This document shows positions 8,088 through 17,419 of a DNA stretch of 53,435 nt, in pieces; position 1 is the stretch's first letter, and each line of letters opens with the position of its first letter. Origin of the DNA: an archaeon (GTDB taxonomy: Archaea > Nanobdellota > Nanobdellia > Pacearchaeales > GW2011-AR1); assembly GCA_018697295.1 (NCBI GenBank), contig JABHTJ010000008.1, positions 1 to 53,435 on the forward strand, in the 5' to 3' direction. The notes below the pieces were generated by a model that did not search any database, was not told where the DNA came from, and worked only from the letters and a program-made list of their open reading frames with translations. A program made the position numbers and the translations under genes.

Positions 8088-8686
8088 ATTCCGCTTGCAA
8101 TCAAAATTCCTTCGATGATTGCTGCGACTAGAAGAAGCGGGAAGATTATGAAAATGAAGAATCTTATTGATTCTTTGAAGTTATATTTCAATTTCTTTAG
8201 TGTTTTAATGTTAAAAAAACTGGTGCCTAATTTCATTCCAAGTGCAATTGAAAATAAAACTGCTGGAAGTTCAAATATTCCGTGAGGAAAAAGTCGCATC
8301 ATTGTCCAAAGACCTTCTGCTGCAACAGCTTCATGAGATACGAAACCTAGGAGATATCCATTAGAAACTGCTACAAAAAATGGAACGATTCCGAATGCGA
8401 TTCCGAGCACCATTGCAATTGCGCTTGCCTTAAGATTATTAAAAAAAATGAAATTAGTTAGTTCAAGTGCACTTTTTCCTTCGATTAGAACTTCTAATTC
8501 CTTGATGAAAGAAATTATTTCTGATCTAAAAAACTCTGGATAAGCAAAACCGACGATAAAAAAGAAACAGAAAATTGCGAGAGAGAAAAGAAAATGATTT
8601 TTGAATTCATTAAAATAACTAAAACATTTTGAATAATTTTCCTTGAAGAAATTTCTCTTTTTTGTGCTCTTTTTTTGTTTTTTCAT
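8084..8686 (-). CDS. stage II sporulation protein M (SpoIIM/DUF95)-like membrane protein
   Basis: FFNNLKASAIAMVLGIAFGIVPFFVAVSNGYLLGFV...LFPHGIFELPAV. Confidence 0.8.
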   Translation of the reverse strand: MKKQKKSTKKRNFFKENYSKCFSYFNEFKNHFLFSLAIFCFFFIVGFAYPEFFRSEIISFIKELEVLIEGKSALELTNFIFFNNLKASAIAMVLGIAFGIVPFFVAVSNGYLLGFVSHEAVAAEGLWTMMRLFPHGIFELPAVLFSIALGMKLGTSFFNIKTLKKLKYNFKESIRFFIFIIFPLLLVAAIIEGILIASGI

Positions 8687-9384
8687 CGTGAAAAGTAATT
8701 TTTAATAATTTTTGTTCTTTTTGGATATTTTTTTTGGAGATAGAACCCATATCCGACTCCGACGATAAGCCCCCCAAGATGTGCCCAATTTCCAATCGGA
8801 ATTCCAAGACTACTCGAAAGAATCCACAACACCCCTAGTAGAAATATCATCGCCGCCCACATTGGCATTGGAATAATGAAGAATACTAAAACTGGAAGTC
8901 GAGGAGTTAATACTGCTAAAAGTCCCCCAAGTCCAAAAATTGCTCCGCTTGCTCCGACAGCATATATATCTAAATTAGAATTTGTAAAATATGCAATTGC
9001 TACAAATAGAATTCCTGCGAAAATTCCTGAAATGAAATAGATCCATAAGAATCTTTTTTTGCCTATTAATTTTTCGACGAAGTTTCCGATGAAAAGAAGT
9101 GAGACCATATTCACGAAAAGATGCGTAATGCCTCCATGCATAAACATGCTTGTAATTAGTGTCCAAATAGCCGTCGCTGAAAGAATTGTTGCTGGCTGAA
9201 GTGCGATTAGTGAAATTGCTTTTGTTTCTCCAATCAGATATGTTAAAATAAAAAATCCGAGAAAAGTAATAATATTAACTCCAATAATTATTGAAGTGTA
9301 ACTGAGATTAGAATTTGGAAATAGTCCTCCTCCTCTTCGTCGAGAATTTTTGACTTCAAATTTATTTTCAAACCACCTTGCCAT
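8683..9384 (-). CDS. rhomboid family intramembrane serine protease
   Basis: MHGGITHLFVNM, catalytic GASGAIFG, C-terminal WAHLGG. Confidence 0.92.
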   Translation of the reverse strand: MARWFENKFEVKNSRRRGGGLFPNSNLSYTSIIIGVNIITFLGFFILTYLIGETKAISLIALQPATILSATAIWTLITSMFMHGGITHLFVNMVSLLFIGNFVEKLIGKKRFLWIYFISGIFAGILFVAIAYFTNSNLDIYAVGASGAIFGLGGLLAVLTPRLPVLVFFIIPMPMWAAMIFLLGVLWILSSSLGIPIGNWAHLGGLIVGVGYGFYLQKKYPKRTKIIKNYFSR

Positions 9385-9401
9385 TTTTATTGAGTAGAAT
9401 T

Positions 9402-10184
9402 TTATTTTTTAGTTTTTTTAGCTACTTTTTTCTTTGCAGTTTTCTTTTTTGCTATCTTTTTCTTTGCAGTTTTCTTTGCAGTTTTCTTTTTAGCTACTTT
9501 TTTCTTTGCAGTTTTCTTTGCAGTTTTCTTAGTAGTTTTCTTTTTTTCTTCTGCTACTTTTTTCCTTGCTGCTGCGCGTACTGCCTTTAGAAGTGCTTTT
9601 TTTGCTAAGGCTTCTTTTTCCGATTTCTTATCTGCACGTGCTCGTTTCTTTTTGTCTTTTTCCCGGATAATTTCTAATTCTCCCCTGATTAATTCAAGAT
9701 CTTTTTGGATTTTTGTAATTCTTGATTTCGCATCCCTTATTGGTTTTGAGTTATCAGACAATTCATAGACTTCTGCACACTCTTCACAACTGAACCCATT
9801 TTCTAAAGCTTTTTCTTCAGTTACTTCGATTAAACAGGGCTTGCAGATATAAAATCTATCTGATGTCCTGTTTCCGAGAATTACATTTAGAGAATCTATT
9901 TTACTGATTAAAGATTGTTCTAATTTTACCAAACATTTTTCAGTTTTTAGAGTCCAATAATAAATATACCATCCCTTTCGTTTGTCTTTTTTTCGGATAA
10001 ATGAGACTAGTCCATCAGCAGATAATTTGTATAGGATATTTCTTACCTGATTTATTGTCAACTCCATTTTTTTTGCTAATGAAAACTCGTTAACATCTTT
10101 TTTTCCAAATAGAATATCCACAATCCTGCCGGTGCCCTCTCCCGCCAGTTCCTCGACGAGATTATGAAGAAGTTTGACTTGCAT
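9402..10184 (-). CDS. tfe: transcription initiation factor TFE alpha with lysine/alanine-rich C-terminal tail
   Basis: winged helix then CKPC...CEEC zinc ribbon; tail ...KKTAKKKVAKKKTAKKTAKKKIAKKKTAKKKVAKKTKK. Confidence 0.88.
   Translation of the reverse strand: MQVKLLHNLVEELAGEGTGRIVDILFGKKDVNEFSLAKKMELTINQVRNILYKLSADGLVSFIRKKDKRKGWYIYYWTLKTEKCLVKLEQSLISKIDSLNVILGNRTSDRFYICKPCLIEVTEEKALENGFSCEECAEVYELSDNSKPIRDAKSRITKIQKDLELIRGELEIIREKDKKKRARADKKSEKEALAKKALLKAVRAAARKKVAEEKKKTTKKTAKKTAKKKVAKKKTAKKTAKKKIAKKKTAKKKVAKKTKK
9411..9560. repeat. tandem imperfect repeats encoding the KKTAKKKVA-type tail of TFE
   Basis: recurring tttctttgcagttttcttt units. Confidence 0.8.
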
Positions 10185-10307
10185 TTTTAAAAATAATCAT
10201 GAGCTTTTATATACTTTTGCTTACGCTAAAAATTTTCTTCTAAAATATTCTGTAGTCATTTTGTAGTTAATATAAACCTATAAAAAAGAAATTGAGTTTC
10301 TTCCTCG

Positions 10308-10982
10308 ATGGGATGGTTTAGTAAAGAGGAGAAAGTACCAACGCTTTCACGGTCTCCAGAAGGCCTTGCTATGCCGAAAAAAGATCCTTCTATGGCTAAC
10401 GACCTTCCCGAACTTCCTTCATTTCCGAATAGCCCGCATAATGATTCTTTTAATCAAGAGATGGTAAAATCTGCCGTAACCGATACTAATCTTCCTGGAG
10501 AAAATGAGGTGCATTTTGATATTCCGGAAGGAGTTAACATAACGGAGGAACATGGTGGGTCGTTGTTGCCCCCGTTGCCTCAAAGAAAACCTGAAGAGAC
10601 TCAGGAAGAGGCTCCTGTCCACGAATCATTAAAACCCAAAAATTTACTTCCTACGAAGCCCATTACTCCGGTTAAAACCATGCCCAAAGATTTACCAATG
10701 AGTTCAATTTCTCCATCTCCAGAAAAGAAAGTTGCTGAGAAAATTTTTCCTGCACAAAAACAACCAGGTGAACCAATCTTTGTAAGATTTGACAAATTTT
10801 CCTCTTCTCAGAAAAACTTTAAAAAAATAAAAGATAAAGTTTCGGATATTGAAAAGACACTTCAAAAAATTGCTGACGTTAAACAAAAAGAAGATGATGA
10901 ACTTAACAAATGGGCTGGAGAGGTTGATGGATTAAAAATGAAACTTTCACAAATTGATAGCGAGATTTTTGATCAAATTTAA
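10308..10982 (+). CDS. Pro-rich/coiled-coil hypothetical protein
   Basis: disordered N-term, C-terminal coiled coil. Confidence 0.65.
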   Translation: MGWFSKEEKVPTLSRSPEGLAMPKKDPSMANDLPELPSFPNSPHNDSFNQEMVKSAVTDTNLPGENEVHFDIPEGVNITEEHGGSLLPPLPQRKPEETQEEAPVHESLKPKNLLPTKPITPVKTMPKDLPMSSISPSPEKKVAEKIFPAQKQPGEPIFVRFDKFSSSQKNFKKIKDKVSDIEKTLQKIADVKQKEDDELNKWAGEVDGLKMKLSQIDSEIFDQI

Positions 10983-10984
10983 CC

Positions 10985-11344
10985 ATGGTAAAAGACGAAG
11001 TATATGTTTCTATGGAACAGCCACAATATCGAAAGAGTAAGGCAGATATTTTAGGTTGCCAAGCTGGTTTTTTGAAAACATTAAAGCACATTCATAATCT
11101 GCGTGTATATGCTCGGCGGAAAAATGATTTGAAGATTGAATTGAAAAATGATTTGAATGTTTTACTTACTCATCTTGAATTGATTCAGGCAAAAATGCCG
11201 ATTCCAAAAGTTCCTAAGTTGAAGAAAAAACGAGAAATTGTGGTCAAGGAAGTTATTAGTCATTCTCCTGAAATCGAGCGACGAAATGAAGTTGAAACTG
11301 AATTGAAAATGATTCAGGAAAAGTTGAAATCATTGAATGGTTGA
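10985..11344 (+). CDS. hypothetical protein, coiled coil
   Basis: tandem with preceding ORF. Confidence 0.6.
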   Translation: MVKDEVYVSMEQPQYRKSKADILGCQAGFLKTLKHIHNLRVYARRKNDLKIELKNDLNVLLTHLELIQAKMPIPKVPKLKKKREIVVKEVISHSPEIERRNEVETELKMIQEKLKSLNG

Positions 11345-11408
11345 AGATTTTTCACAACACCTTCTTAACAACAATAATTCTTATAAACAACTCGCGTTTC
11401 TTTTCTGT

Positions 11409-12029
11409 ATGGCTGAAAATGAGGAAATTAGAAAACGAAATATTGCGTATAAACTTCGTATTGGAGATATTTTGAAGGGGAAACCGATTACTGAAGCTGA
11501 AAAGTTTATTTATTTGCAACTTGGAGAAAAGCGGGTTGTTCGAGTTAATATTTTGGCGAATTGTGTCGATAAGTTTGTGCAAGAAGGCGAGAAAAAATAT
11601 GTGAGTTTGACTGTTGATGATGCATCGGGACAAATTCGACTTAAGGCTTTTGGTGACGATATTGGAATTTTAACGAAAGTTTCTCAAGGAGATACATTGC
11701 AAATTATTGGAAATGTTCGAGAGTGGAATGGAGATTTATATGTTATTCCGGAAGTTGTAAAATCTGTGGACCCTCGATGGCTTTTAGTTCGAAAATTAGA
11801 AATTCAAAATGCACGAAAAGATATGCCTACAGATTCTACAGAGTCTCCAGTTAAAGATTTGATTATGGAGAAGATAAAGCAAGCTGAGCCGGACGGAGGA
11901 ATTGACATTGAAACGATTAAACTCGACGTTGAAGCGAGTCCAGATAGTATTGATGTAGAAATTAAGAAGCTCTTAGAAGAAGGTTTGATTTATGAGCCGC
12001 GTCCTGGTAGGTTGAGATATTTGGGTTAG
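11409..12029 (+). CDS. OB-fold nucleic acid-binding protein (RPA-like) with C-terminal winged helix
   Basis: RVNILANCVDKF...YVSLTVDDASGQIRLKAFGDD...GDTLQIIGNVREWNGDLYVIPEVV; start trimmed to MAENEEIRKR. Confidence 0.75.
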   Translation: MAENEEIRKRNIAYKLRIGDILKGKPITEAEKFIYLQLGEKRVVRVNILANCVDKFVQEGEKKYVSLTVDDASGQIRLKAFGDDIGILTKVSQGDTLQIIGNVREWNGDLYVIPEVVKSVDPRWLLVRKLEIQNARKDMPTDSTESPVKDLIMEKIKQAEPDGGIDIETIKLDVEASPDSIDVEIKKLLEEGLIYEPRPGRLRYLG

Positions 12030-12031
12030 GA

Positions 12032-12289
12032 ATGATGAATAATGATTATGGAGAGTTCACCACAGGACTTGCAAAAATAATTCTTGATGCAATCATGTCA
12101 GCTCCAGATTCTCAGATACATGCTCCTATTAAAGAATCAACAAAAAACTATTTCTCAACAAAAAGAACATTGCCAGAACAATACGATTATTTCACTACAC
12201 TATCAAAAAAACCGCTAACGCAAATAAGTCCATTTGTAAGGAATCTTTGCGAAGTTCATAGCTATTATCCTCGACCGGTTGAAGATTAG
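12032..12289 (+). CDS. hypothetical protein, 85 aa
   Basis: ORF track; stop lies inside the mbf1-tail repeat. Confidence 0.55.
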   Translation: MMNNDYGEFTTGLAKIILDAIMSAPDSQIHAPIKESTKNYFSTKRTLPEQYDYFTTLSKKPLTQISPFVRNLCEVHSYYPRPVED

Positions 12290-12334
12290 TTTTATTTTCC
12301 TACAATTCATCCAACTCGATATCGTCGTCGATTA
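12279..12334. repeat. displaced copy of the mbf1 3' end (left)
   Basis: about 47/54 identical to 12880-12934; encodes IDDDIELDEL* on minus strand. Confidence 0.85.
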
Positions 12335-12389
12335 AAATTGAATCCAATATTATAATAGTTGGGATATTTGGAGTAGGGGAAAATATCTC

Positions 12390-12818
12390 TTAATCGGGCG
12401 TTGAAAAACTAGGGCTATTAAATGTTTTTAATTTCTCATATAATTGAGGAAATGACTTGTATTCAATTATTTCATTAGAAATATTCCCAAATTTTGGAAA
12501 TTCTAAATCTTCATGAATTAAAAGAATAATTTTTTGCCCTAATTTTATTGCATTATCTAATTCTAATTCCATCCCCTTGCTTTTATCATTAGACTTAATG
12601 AGAGCTATAAAGCAATCGCAATTTTCTTGTTCTTTCAAGCAATAATCATAAATTTGATCGCTATCCATTTTCTCTTCATTAAAATATTTCTCTAAAAAAA
12701 ATGAACAAAATACTTTATCTTCTCCAGTCATCAATATTTTCTTAATATTATTCAAGACTTCCCTTAGAGCGTTAGGCTCCTCTCCAGTAAAACGATAGGA
12801 TAAAAATAATTTGATCAT
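12390..12818 (-). CDS. TIR-like / nucleoside 2-deoxyribosyltransferase-like small protein
   Basis: MIKLFLSYRFTGEE...YCLKEQENCDCFIALIKSNDKSKGMELELDNAIKLGQKIILLIHE. Confidence 0.55.
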   Translation of the reverse strand: MIKLFLSYRFTGEEPNALREVLNNIKKILMTGEDKVFCSFFLEKYFNEEKMDSDQIYDYCLKEQENCDCFIALIKSNDKSKGMELELDNAIKLGQKIILLIHEDLEFPKFGNISNEIIEYKSFPQLYEKLKTFNSPSFSTPD

Positions 12819-12879
12819 ATAATTTATTCTAAAATTGATATTTAAGTATTTTTAGATAAATTAAATACCTAAAATGGCA

Positions 12880-12934
12880 TTGAAGATTAGTTTTATTTTT
12901 CTACAATTCATCAATTTCGATATCGTCGCCAATC
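12880..12934. repeat. mbf1 3' end (intact gene copy, right)
   Basis: partner of 12279-12334, offset 601 bp. Confidence 0.85.
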
Positions 12935-13713
12935 ATTGCGTCAGTTTGAATTCGTTGTTTGTGGTCATTTTCTTTTTGTTCTTTTTTCTTTTTTAGTTCG
13001 ACTAAATCACTTAGAGTAATATTTTCTAAATCCTTTTGATTTTGTTCTTTTGAGAATTTACCCTTTTCTTCAGCGAGTTTTGCTAATCTTTCTTCTTTTA
13101 ATTTTTTTAAATGTCCTAATTCTTCCAAATCATCTCCGCTACCTACATTTTCCATTCTTTCTTGTACCCTCTTTAAAATTTCTTGTTCATCATCCTTTTT
13201 TTGAGCAAAGGTAATCACAGGCTTATGGTTTTTAAGAAGTTTAATTTTTAGAAAATGCTCTAGTTTTAGAAAAATTTCTTCAAAATCATTTGGAAGTTGT
13301 CCTTTTTCTATTTCTTGGAGGATATATTCCGAAACTTCTACTTCTTCAGATAATTGTTTTATGCTCATCTTCATTCTTCTTCTAGCGAGGTTTAATGACC
13401 AGGAGTAGTTATCTAATAGATCTTCGTGATATTGCTTTTTTGGAGGCATTTTTAGCTTTGCTAAATCTCCTTGCATGTGGAGGTCATTTTTCCTTTTTTT
13501 CTCCGGATCATTCATCCCAGACATTTTTTCCATTCTTTCTCTAACAGTATAAGTTGTCTGTGCTCGATCCAATTGCTCGATTGAAGGTTTTCTCATTATC
13601 GGAACGTTTTCTATTTCTGCGCACGGACTACACACGCGAATCATCTCGTGCTCAAAAATTCCTTCGAATAGCTGAGTTTCTTCACTTTCTTTTTTACAAA
13701 ATTTACAACGCAT
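12901..13713 (-). CDS. mbf1: multiprotein bridging factor 1-like: zinc ribbon + HTH + charged C-terminal tail
   Basis: MRCKFCKKES...CSPCAE; RRRMKMSIKQLSEEVEVSEYILQEIEKGQLP HTH; start trimmed from 13860. Confidence 0.78.
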   Translation of the reverse strand: MRCKFCKKESEETQLFEGIFEHEMIRVCSPCAEIENVPIMRKPSIEQLDRAQTTYTVRERMEKMSGMNDPEKKRKNDLHMQGDLAKLKMPPKKQYHEDLLDNYSWSLNLARRRMKMSIKQLSEEVEVSEYILQEIEKGQLPNDFEEIFLKLEHFLKIKLLKNHKPVITFAQKKDDEQEILKRVQERMENVGSGDDLEELGHLKKLKEERLAKLAEEKGKFSKEQNQKDLENITLSDLVELKKKKEQKENDHKQRIQTDAMIGDDIEIDEL

Positions 13714-13917
13714 TAGACTCTTTCTTTTTTGGAAAAAGAAATTCCCTCGAAGTAGAAAAACTGGTTCCAAAACTTCGTTTTGATATTTAATTCCATTCTT
13801 TTTTGAGAATAAAGTTATTTTTAAGTTATATTGTGTTTTGATGTATATGTTTTTGAACATGGAAGATAGAGAAATTAAGAAATTATTCTTGGAAGTTCTA
13901 TTTTTGAAGATAAGAAG

Positions 13918-14571
13918 CTAATTTATTAGAAATTCGTCGAGGCTTTTTGAATTCTCAATATTATAAACAATATCTTGATTATTTATTACGAGTGCTGGGA
14001 GAGTTTCGATCTCATATTTGTCTAGGAGGATATTTAGAGAACTTAGATCTTCGTCTGCTGCGATTGGGAGAAGCAAGATGTTTTCTTTTTCTTGCGTTAC
14101 ATCTGAGAGAATTCTTGACCATACTTTTTGAGTTGCTTTTACTTCAAGATCTTCAGACTCATATTCATAGAGGTACACGATAAGATTATAGTTCTCGCAC
14201 CTCTCCAGAGATTTTTCGCTGCTTATCCAAAGAATTGTTCTGAGAAGGTCATATTTCTTATGAAGAAGTTTTAAACCGCTTGTTAATTTTCCTGACGTTT
14301 CATAGATTTCTAATTGTTTTGCTTCCTCATAGACTTTATTTGCAAAATTTATCTTTGTTTCCTTTATAGATTCACAGCCAATACTCTCTTCTTCAGCTAA
14401 CTGTGAAATTGTTGTGGCGTCAACCAAACTTATTTCTGAAGCAATATAGAGATTATTTATTTTGTTTGAATTTGTTGTCTCAATCGTCATTCCGAGAAAG
14501 AGTCCTACAACGAAAATTGCAACTGTCATAATTAAAGCTTCCCAGAATACATTTTTTTTGTTTTGTAGCAT
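13918..14571 (-). CDS. membrane-anchored protein with C-terminal thioredoxin-like domain
   Basis: N-terminal TM; ...LDKYEIETLPALVINNQDIVY. Confidence 0.6.
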   Translation of the reverse strand: MLQNKKNVFWEALIMTVAIFVVGLFLGMTIETTNSNKINNLYIASEISLVDATTISQLAEEESIGCESIKETKINFANKVYEEAKQLEIYETSGKLTSGLKLLHKKYDLLRTILWISSEKSLERCENYNLIVYLYEYESEDLEVKATQKVWSRILSDVTQEKENILLLPIAADEDLSSLNILLDKYEIETLPALVINNQDIVYNIENSKSLDEFLIN

Positions 14572-14572
14572 A

Positions 14573-15799
14573 TTACCAGTGATCCATCCCCTTCAAGTAT
14601 TTGTAAAATGAAACGATTAGCAAGGGTGGGTATGCGAGCAAATAGAAGACTGAGTATATAAATATGTCGCGGAGAGGGTGTTTGAAATCCTTTTCTCGAG
14701 AGTGAGAGAGTGCAACGAGCGTATAAACTAATCCCAGTGTGAAGAGAACTATTCCGAAGAAAAAGAGGATACTCGGATTTAGAATTACTTCGTCCATTTG
14801 AATAAGTGCGACTTGGGCTTCGAGGGAATATTTGGTGATAAGATATCTAGTGATGAAATATTTTCCCACCCGATATGTTAAGAAGAAAAGTCCTGTTAGG
14901 CCGAGGAACCAAGAGAATGTAAAAAAAGGCATGATGAAAATTCCGAGCATTCCACATTGGAAGAATTTTTTTCGATATTTTGAGACTGTTTGAAGTCCGC
15001 CAACATTCCATCTTATTCTTTGTTTAAACCATTCACCTAATTTTTCGGGAACAAAAGTATATGCCTTTGCGGGAATAGCCATGTGAACCGTCCAGCCTTT
15101 TGAAACAAAATGCCATGTAATTTCAATATCTTCAGTCCAATTTTTTAAATCAAATCCCCCAACTTCGTCAAATGCTTTTTTTCGGTAAATGCTCAAAGGA
15201 CCATTTGTTACGTAAATTGATTCTAAGAATCCGAGGAGTTTTCTGGTGAATGCGATAATTTTATATTCGATTGCTTGAACTTTTGTAAGTTTGTTTGTCT
15301 TATTTGTAACGAGAACTCTCGAGGTTACTGCTCCAGCTTTTTCACTATTGAAAAAACCAACCATCTTATCGATTGCATCTGGATCAGGTAATGAATCTGC
15401 ATCGCTAAATCCGATAAGTTCAGTTTTTACAAATTGTGCACCATAATTTTTTGCCCCTCCTGCCTTTCCAGTATTTTCTGGGGTTTGGACTGCAATTACT
15501 TTCTCATATTTTTGAGCATATTCTTGAATAATTTTATAAGAATCATCTGTTGAACAATCATCGACGACAATTATTTTTTCAAGACCTTTGTAGTTGGAAT
15601 TCATTGCGGCTTCGATTGTTTTTCCAATGCTTTTTTCTTCATTCCAACAAGGAATTACGATGCTTAGGGAATAATTTCTATCCGGCTTAATTACTTCATA
15701 AATTTCTTTTCTATTTTGTGTGTAGACAAGAATGTAAATCAGGAGAAAATAGAATGCTATAAAAGAATATACTAAATATAGGATTGTTAAAAATTCCAT
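14573..15799 (-). CDS. glycosyltransferase family 2, multi-TM (processive type)
   Basis: SIVIPCWNEEKSIGKTIEAAMNS, VDDCSTDDS, FSDADSLPDPD, QRIRWNVGG. Confidence 0.92.
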   Translation of the reverse strand: MEFLTILYLVYSFIAFYFLLIYILVYTQNRKEIYEVIKPDRNYSLSIVIPCWNEEKSIGKTIEAAMNSNYKGLEKIIVVDDCSTDDSYKIIQEYAQKYEKVIAVQTPENTGKAGGAKNYGAQFVKTELIGFSDADSLPDPDAIDKMVGFFNSEKAGAVTSRVLVTNKTNKLTKVQAIEYKIIAFTRKLLGFLESIYVTNGPLSIYRKKAFDEVGGFDLKNWTEDIEITWHFVSKGWTVHMAIPAKAYTFVPEKLGEWFKQRIRWNVGGLQTVSKYRKKFFQCGMLGIFIMPFFTFSWFLGLTGLFFLTYRVGKYFITRYLITKYSLEAQVALIQMDEVILNPSILFFFGIVLFTLGLVYTLVALSHSREKDFKHPLRDIFIYSVFYLLAYPPLLIVSFYKYLKGMDHW

Positions 15800-16431
15800 T
15801 ATTTTTCCTCCACGGGATTTTCTTCTATTTCTTTTTTATCTTCAGTTTTTTCTTCAAGATTATCTGTTTTTTCTTTTTTATGGACATTAAAATATTCATA
15901 AAATTCTTCGGATAAGTTGAGGATATTTGTATGTCCGTCTTTTTTTGCGATTACGAGTCCTAGTTCTCTGAATTTTTTTATGTGATCGTAAGATTTATTT
16001 CCGCGAATTTTTATGACGACGGATTGTTTTATTGGTTGTTTGTATGCGATTACTGCTAACGTTTCTTGTTCTGCCTTTGTGAATTCTGTGTTTCCAGTTG
16101 CAAGTCTGTTAATTAGATAATGATATTTTTCAGTGATGTCCATTTTGTAAGAATTATTTCTATTTACGATTCTTAAGACATTTGAAATTGCACCATATTT
16201 TTTTTCTAACCGGTGGAGAATTTCCTTTAGCATAATCGGATTTATATCTGTTAATCTCATTAACTCTTCTAGTGTCAAAAATTTTCCAGAAATGAATAAT
16301 GCTGCCTCAACTTTTTCTTGGCTTTGAGTTTCGTTTTCTTCAAATTCGTTTTCGATATCTTCTGCAGTTGAACGTGTGATTACTGGTGTTGCCGAGGCAA
16401 TTTCTGGAGATTGATTTATTTCCTCTTCCAT
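15799..16431 (-). CDS. scpB: segregation and condensation protein B
   Basis: VEAALFISGKFLTLEEL...LAVIAYKQPIKQSVVIKIRG. Confidence 0.9.
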   Translation of the reverse strand: MEEEINQSPEIASATPVITRSTAEDIENEFEENETQSQEKVEAALFISGKFLTLEELMRLTDINPIMLKEILHRLEKKYGAISNVLRIVNRNNSYKMDITEKYHYLINRLATGNTEFTKAEQETLAVIAYKQPIKQSVVIKIRGNKSYDHIKKFRELGLVIAKKDGHTNILNLSEEFYEYFNVHKKEKTDNLEEKTEDKKEIEENPVEEK

Positions 16432-16481
16432 TTCAAACCTAGGGACAAAGAGTTTAAGAAGTTTACTCGGGTTTATATTTT

Positions 16482-16979
16482 ATGAAATTGGTGCAGAAGA
16501 TGATTATTTTTATTCTTGGGCTAATTGTTCTTTTATTTTTTATTCGGTTAGTCTTGCCATCTCAAGTTGATGATGTAACACCAGGAATTTATTGTGAAGA
16601 AGAAATTTTGGATAAAGCAGATGTTTATTATGTTGTTCCGAATTTTGAAGGTGAATCAATCTCGGAGAATCTTGAGTGGTGTTCGATGATTTTGGATTCT
16701 GAAAAAGAGTTGGCACTTCATGGATATGAACATACTTATCAAGAATTTGAAAGTGGAGATGCTTCCTTGAAATTGGATAATGGGATTGAGATATTTGAAG
16801 AATGTTTTGGTTATTCCCCTGAGCGATTTAAGGCTCCGAATTTAGCAATTAATAGTGAGAATAAAAAGCTCGTTAAATCACAGATGGAATTGGACGGAAT
16901 ATTTAATCAAGTTTTTCATAAGGTGTATCATTGTAGTGATTCTGGCGTTTTTTCTAATCGATTCGTTAGTTTATTTTAA
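16482..16979 (+). CDS. polysaccharide deacetylase-like (DUF2334-type) membrane-anchored protein
   Basis: N-terminal TM; ALHGYEHTYQEF...CFGYSPERFKAPN. Confidence 0.65.
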   Translation: MKLVQKMIIFILGLIVLLFFIRLVLPSQVDDVTPGIYCEEEILDKADVYYVVPNFEGESISENLEWCSMILDSEKELALHGYEHTYQEFESGDASLKLDNGIEIFEECFGYSPERFKAPNLAINSENKKLVKSQMELDGIFNQVFHKVYHCSDSGVFSNRFVSLF

Positions 16980-17002
16980 ATATAAAAAGTTATAAAGATG
17001 TC

Positions 17003-17419
17003 TTGATTAAATTATTCATGGAAGGCCAAGATAGTTATAGAAATAAAGTACTTGTTGGACTTCATGAAAATGCTACTTTTGGGAGGTCGTTGCATCAAAC
17101 TTATGAAAGAATTGCTGTAGCAAAAGGTTTTGAGTGTGACTTTGCACAAGATGTTAGTCAAATGCTTCGCCTCAGTATTGGAAGATCGCACAGATTTTAT
17201 GCGATGGATTTGAACCTTGGAAATCCAGGAGGAGAAGACCTACTTTCGGCTCAGAGCATTTATCAAATTATTCATCCTCGAATGAGAGAAAAAGAAGCTT
17301 ATTTTATAGGTCTCTCTGGAAGCCAAGCGATTGTTGATAGAGCAAGAGAATTGAGGATTCCTGCAGAACTTAAGAGTGATTTTTCTTTTGCGAAATTTTT
17401 GGATCAAGGTTTTAATTAA
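17003..17419 (+). CDS. receiver-like hypothetical protein
   Basis: FYAMDLNLGNPGGEDLLSA resembles a receiver D-loop; weak. Confidence 0.45.
   Translation: MIKLFMEGQDSYRNKVLVGLHENATFGRSLHQTYERIAVAKGFECDFAQDVSQMLRLSIGRSHRFYAMDLNLGNPGGEDLLSAQSIYQIIHPRMREKEAYFIGLSGSQAIVDRARELRIPAELKSDFSFAKFLDQGFN

Noticed and set aside
9378-9590. plus-strand 70-aa ORF MPFLLSRILFFSFFSYFFLCS...
   Set aside because: Antisense shadow of the lysine-rich TFE tail repeats
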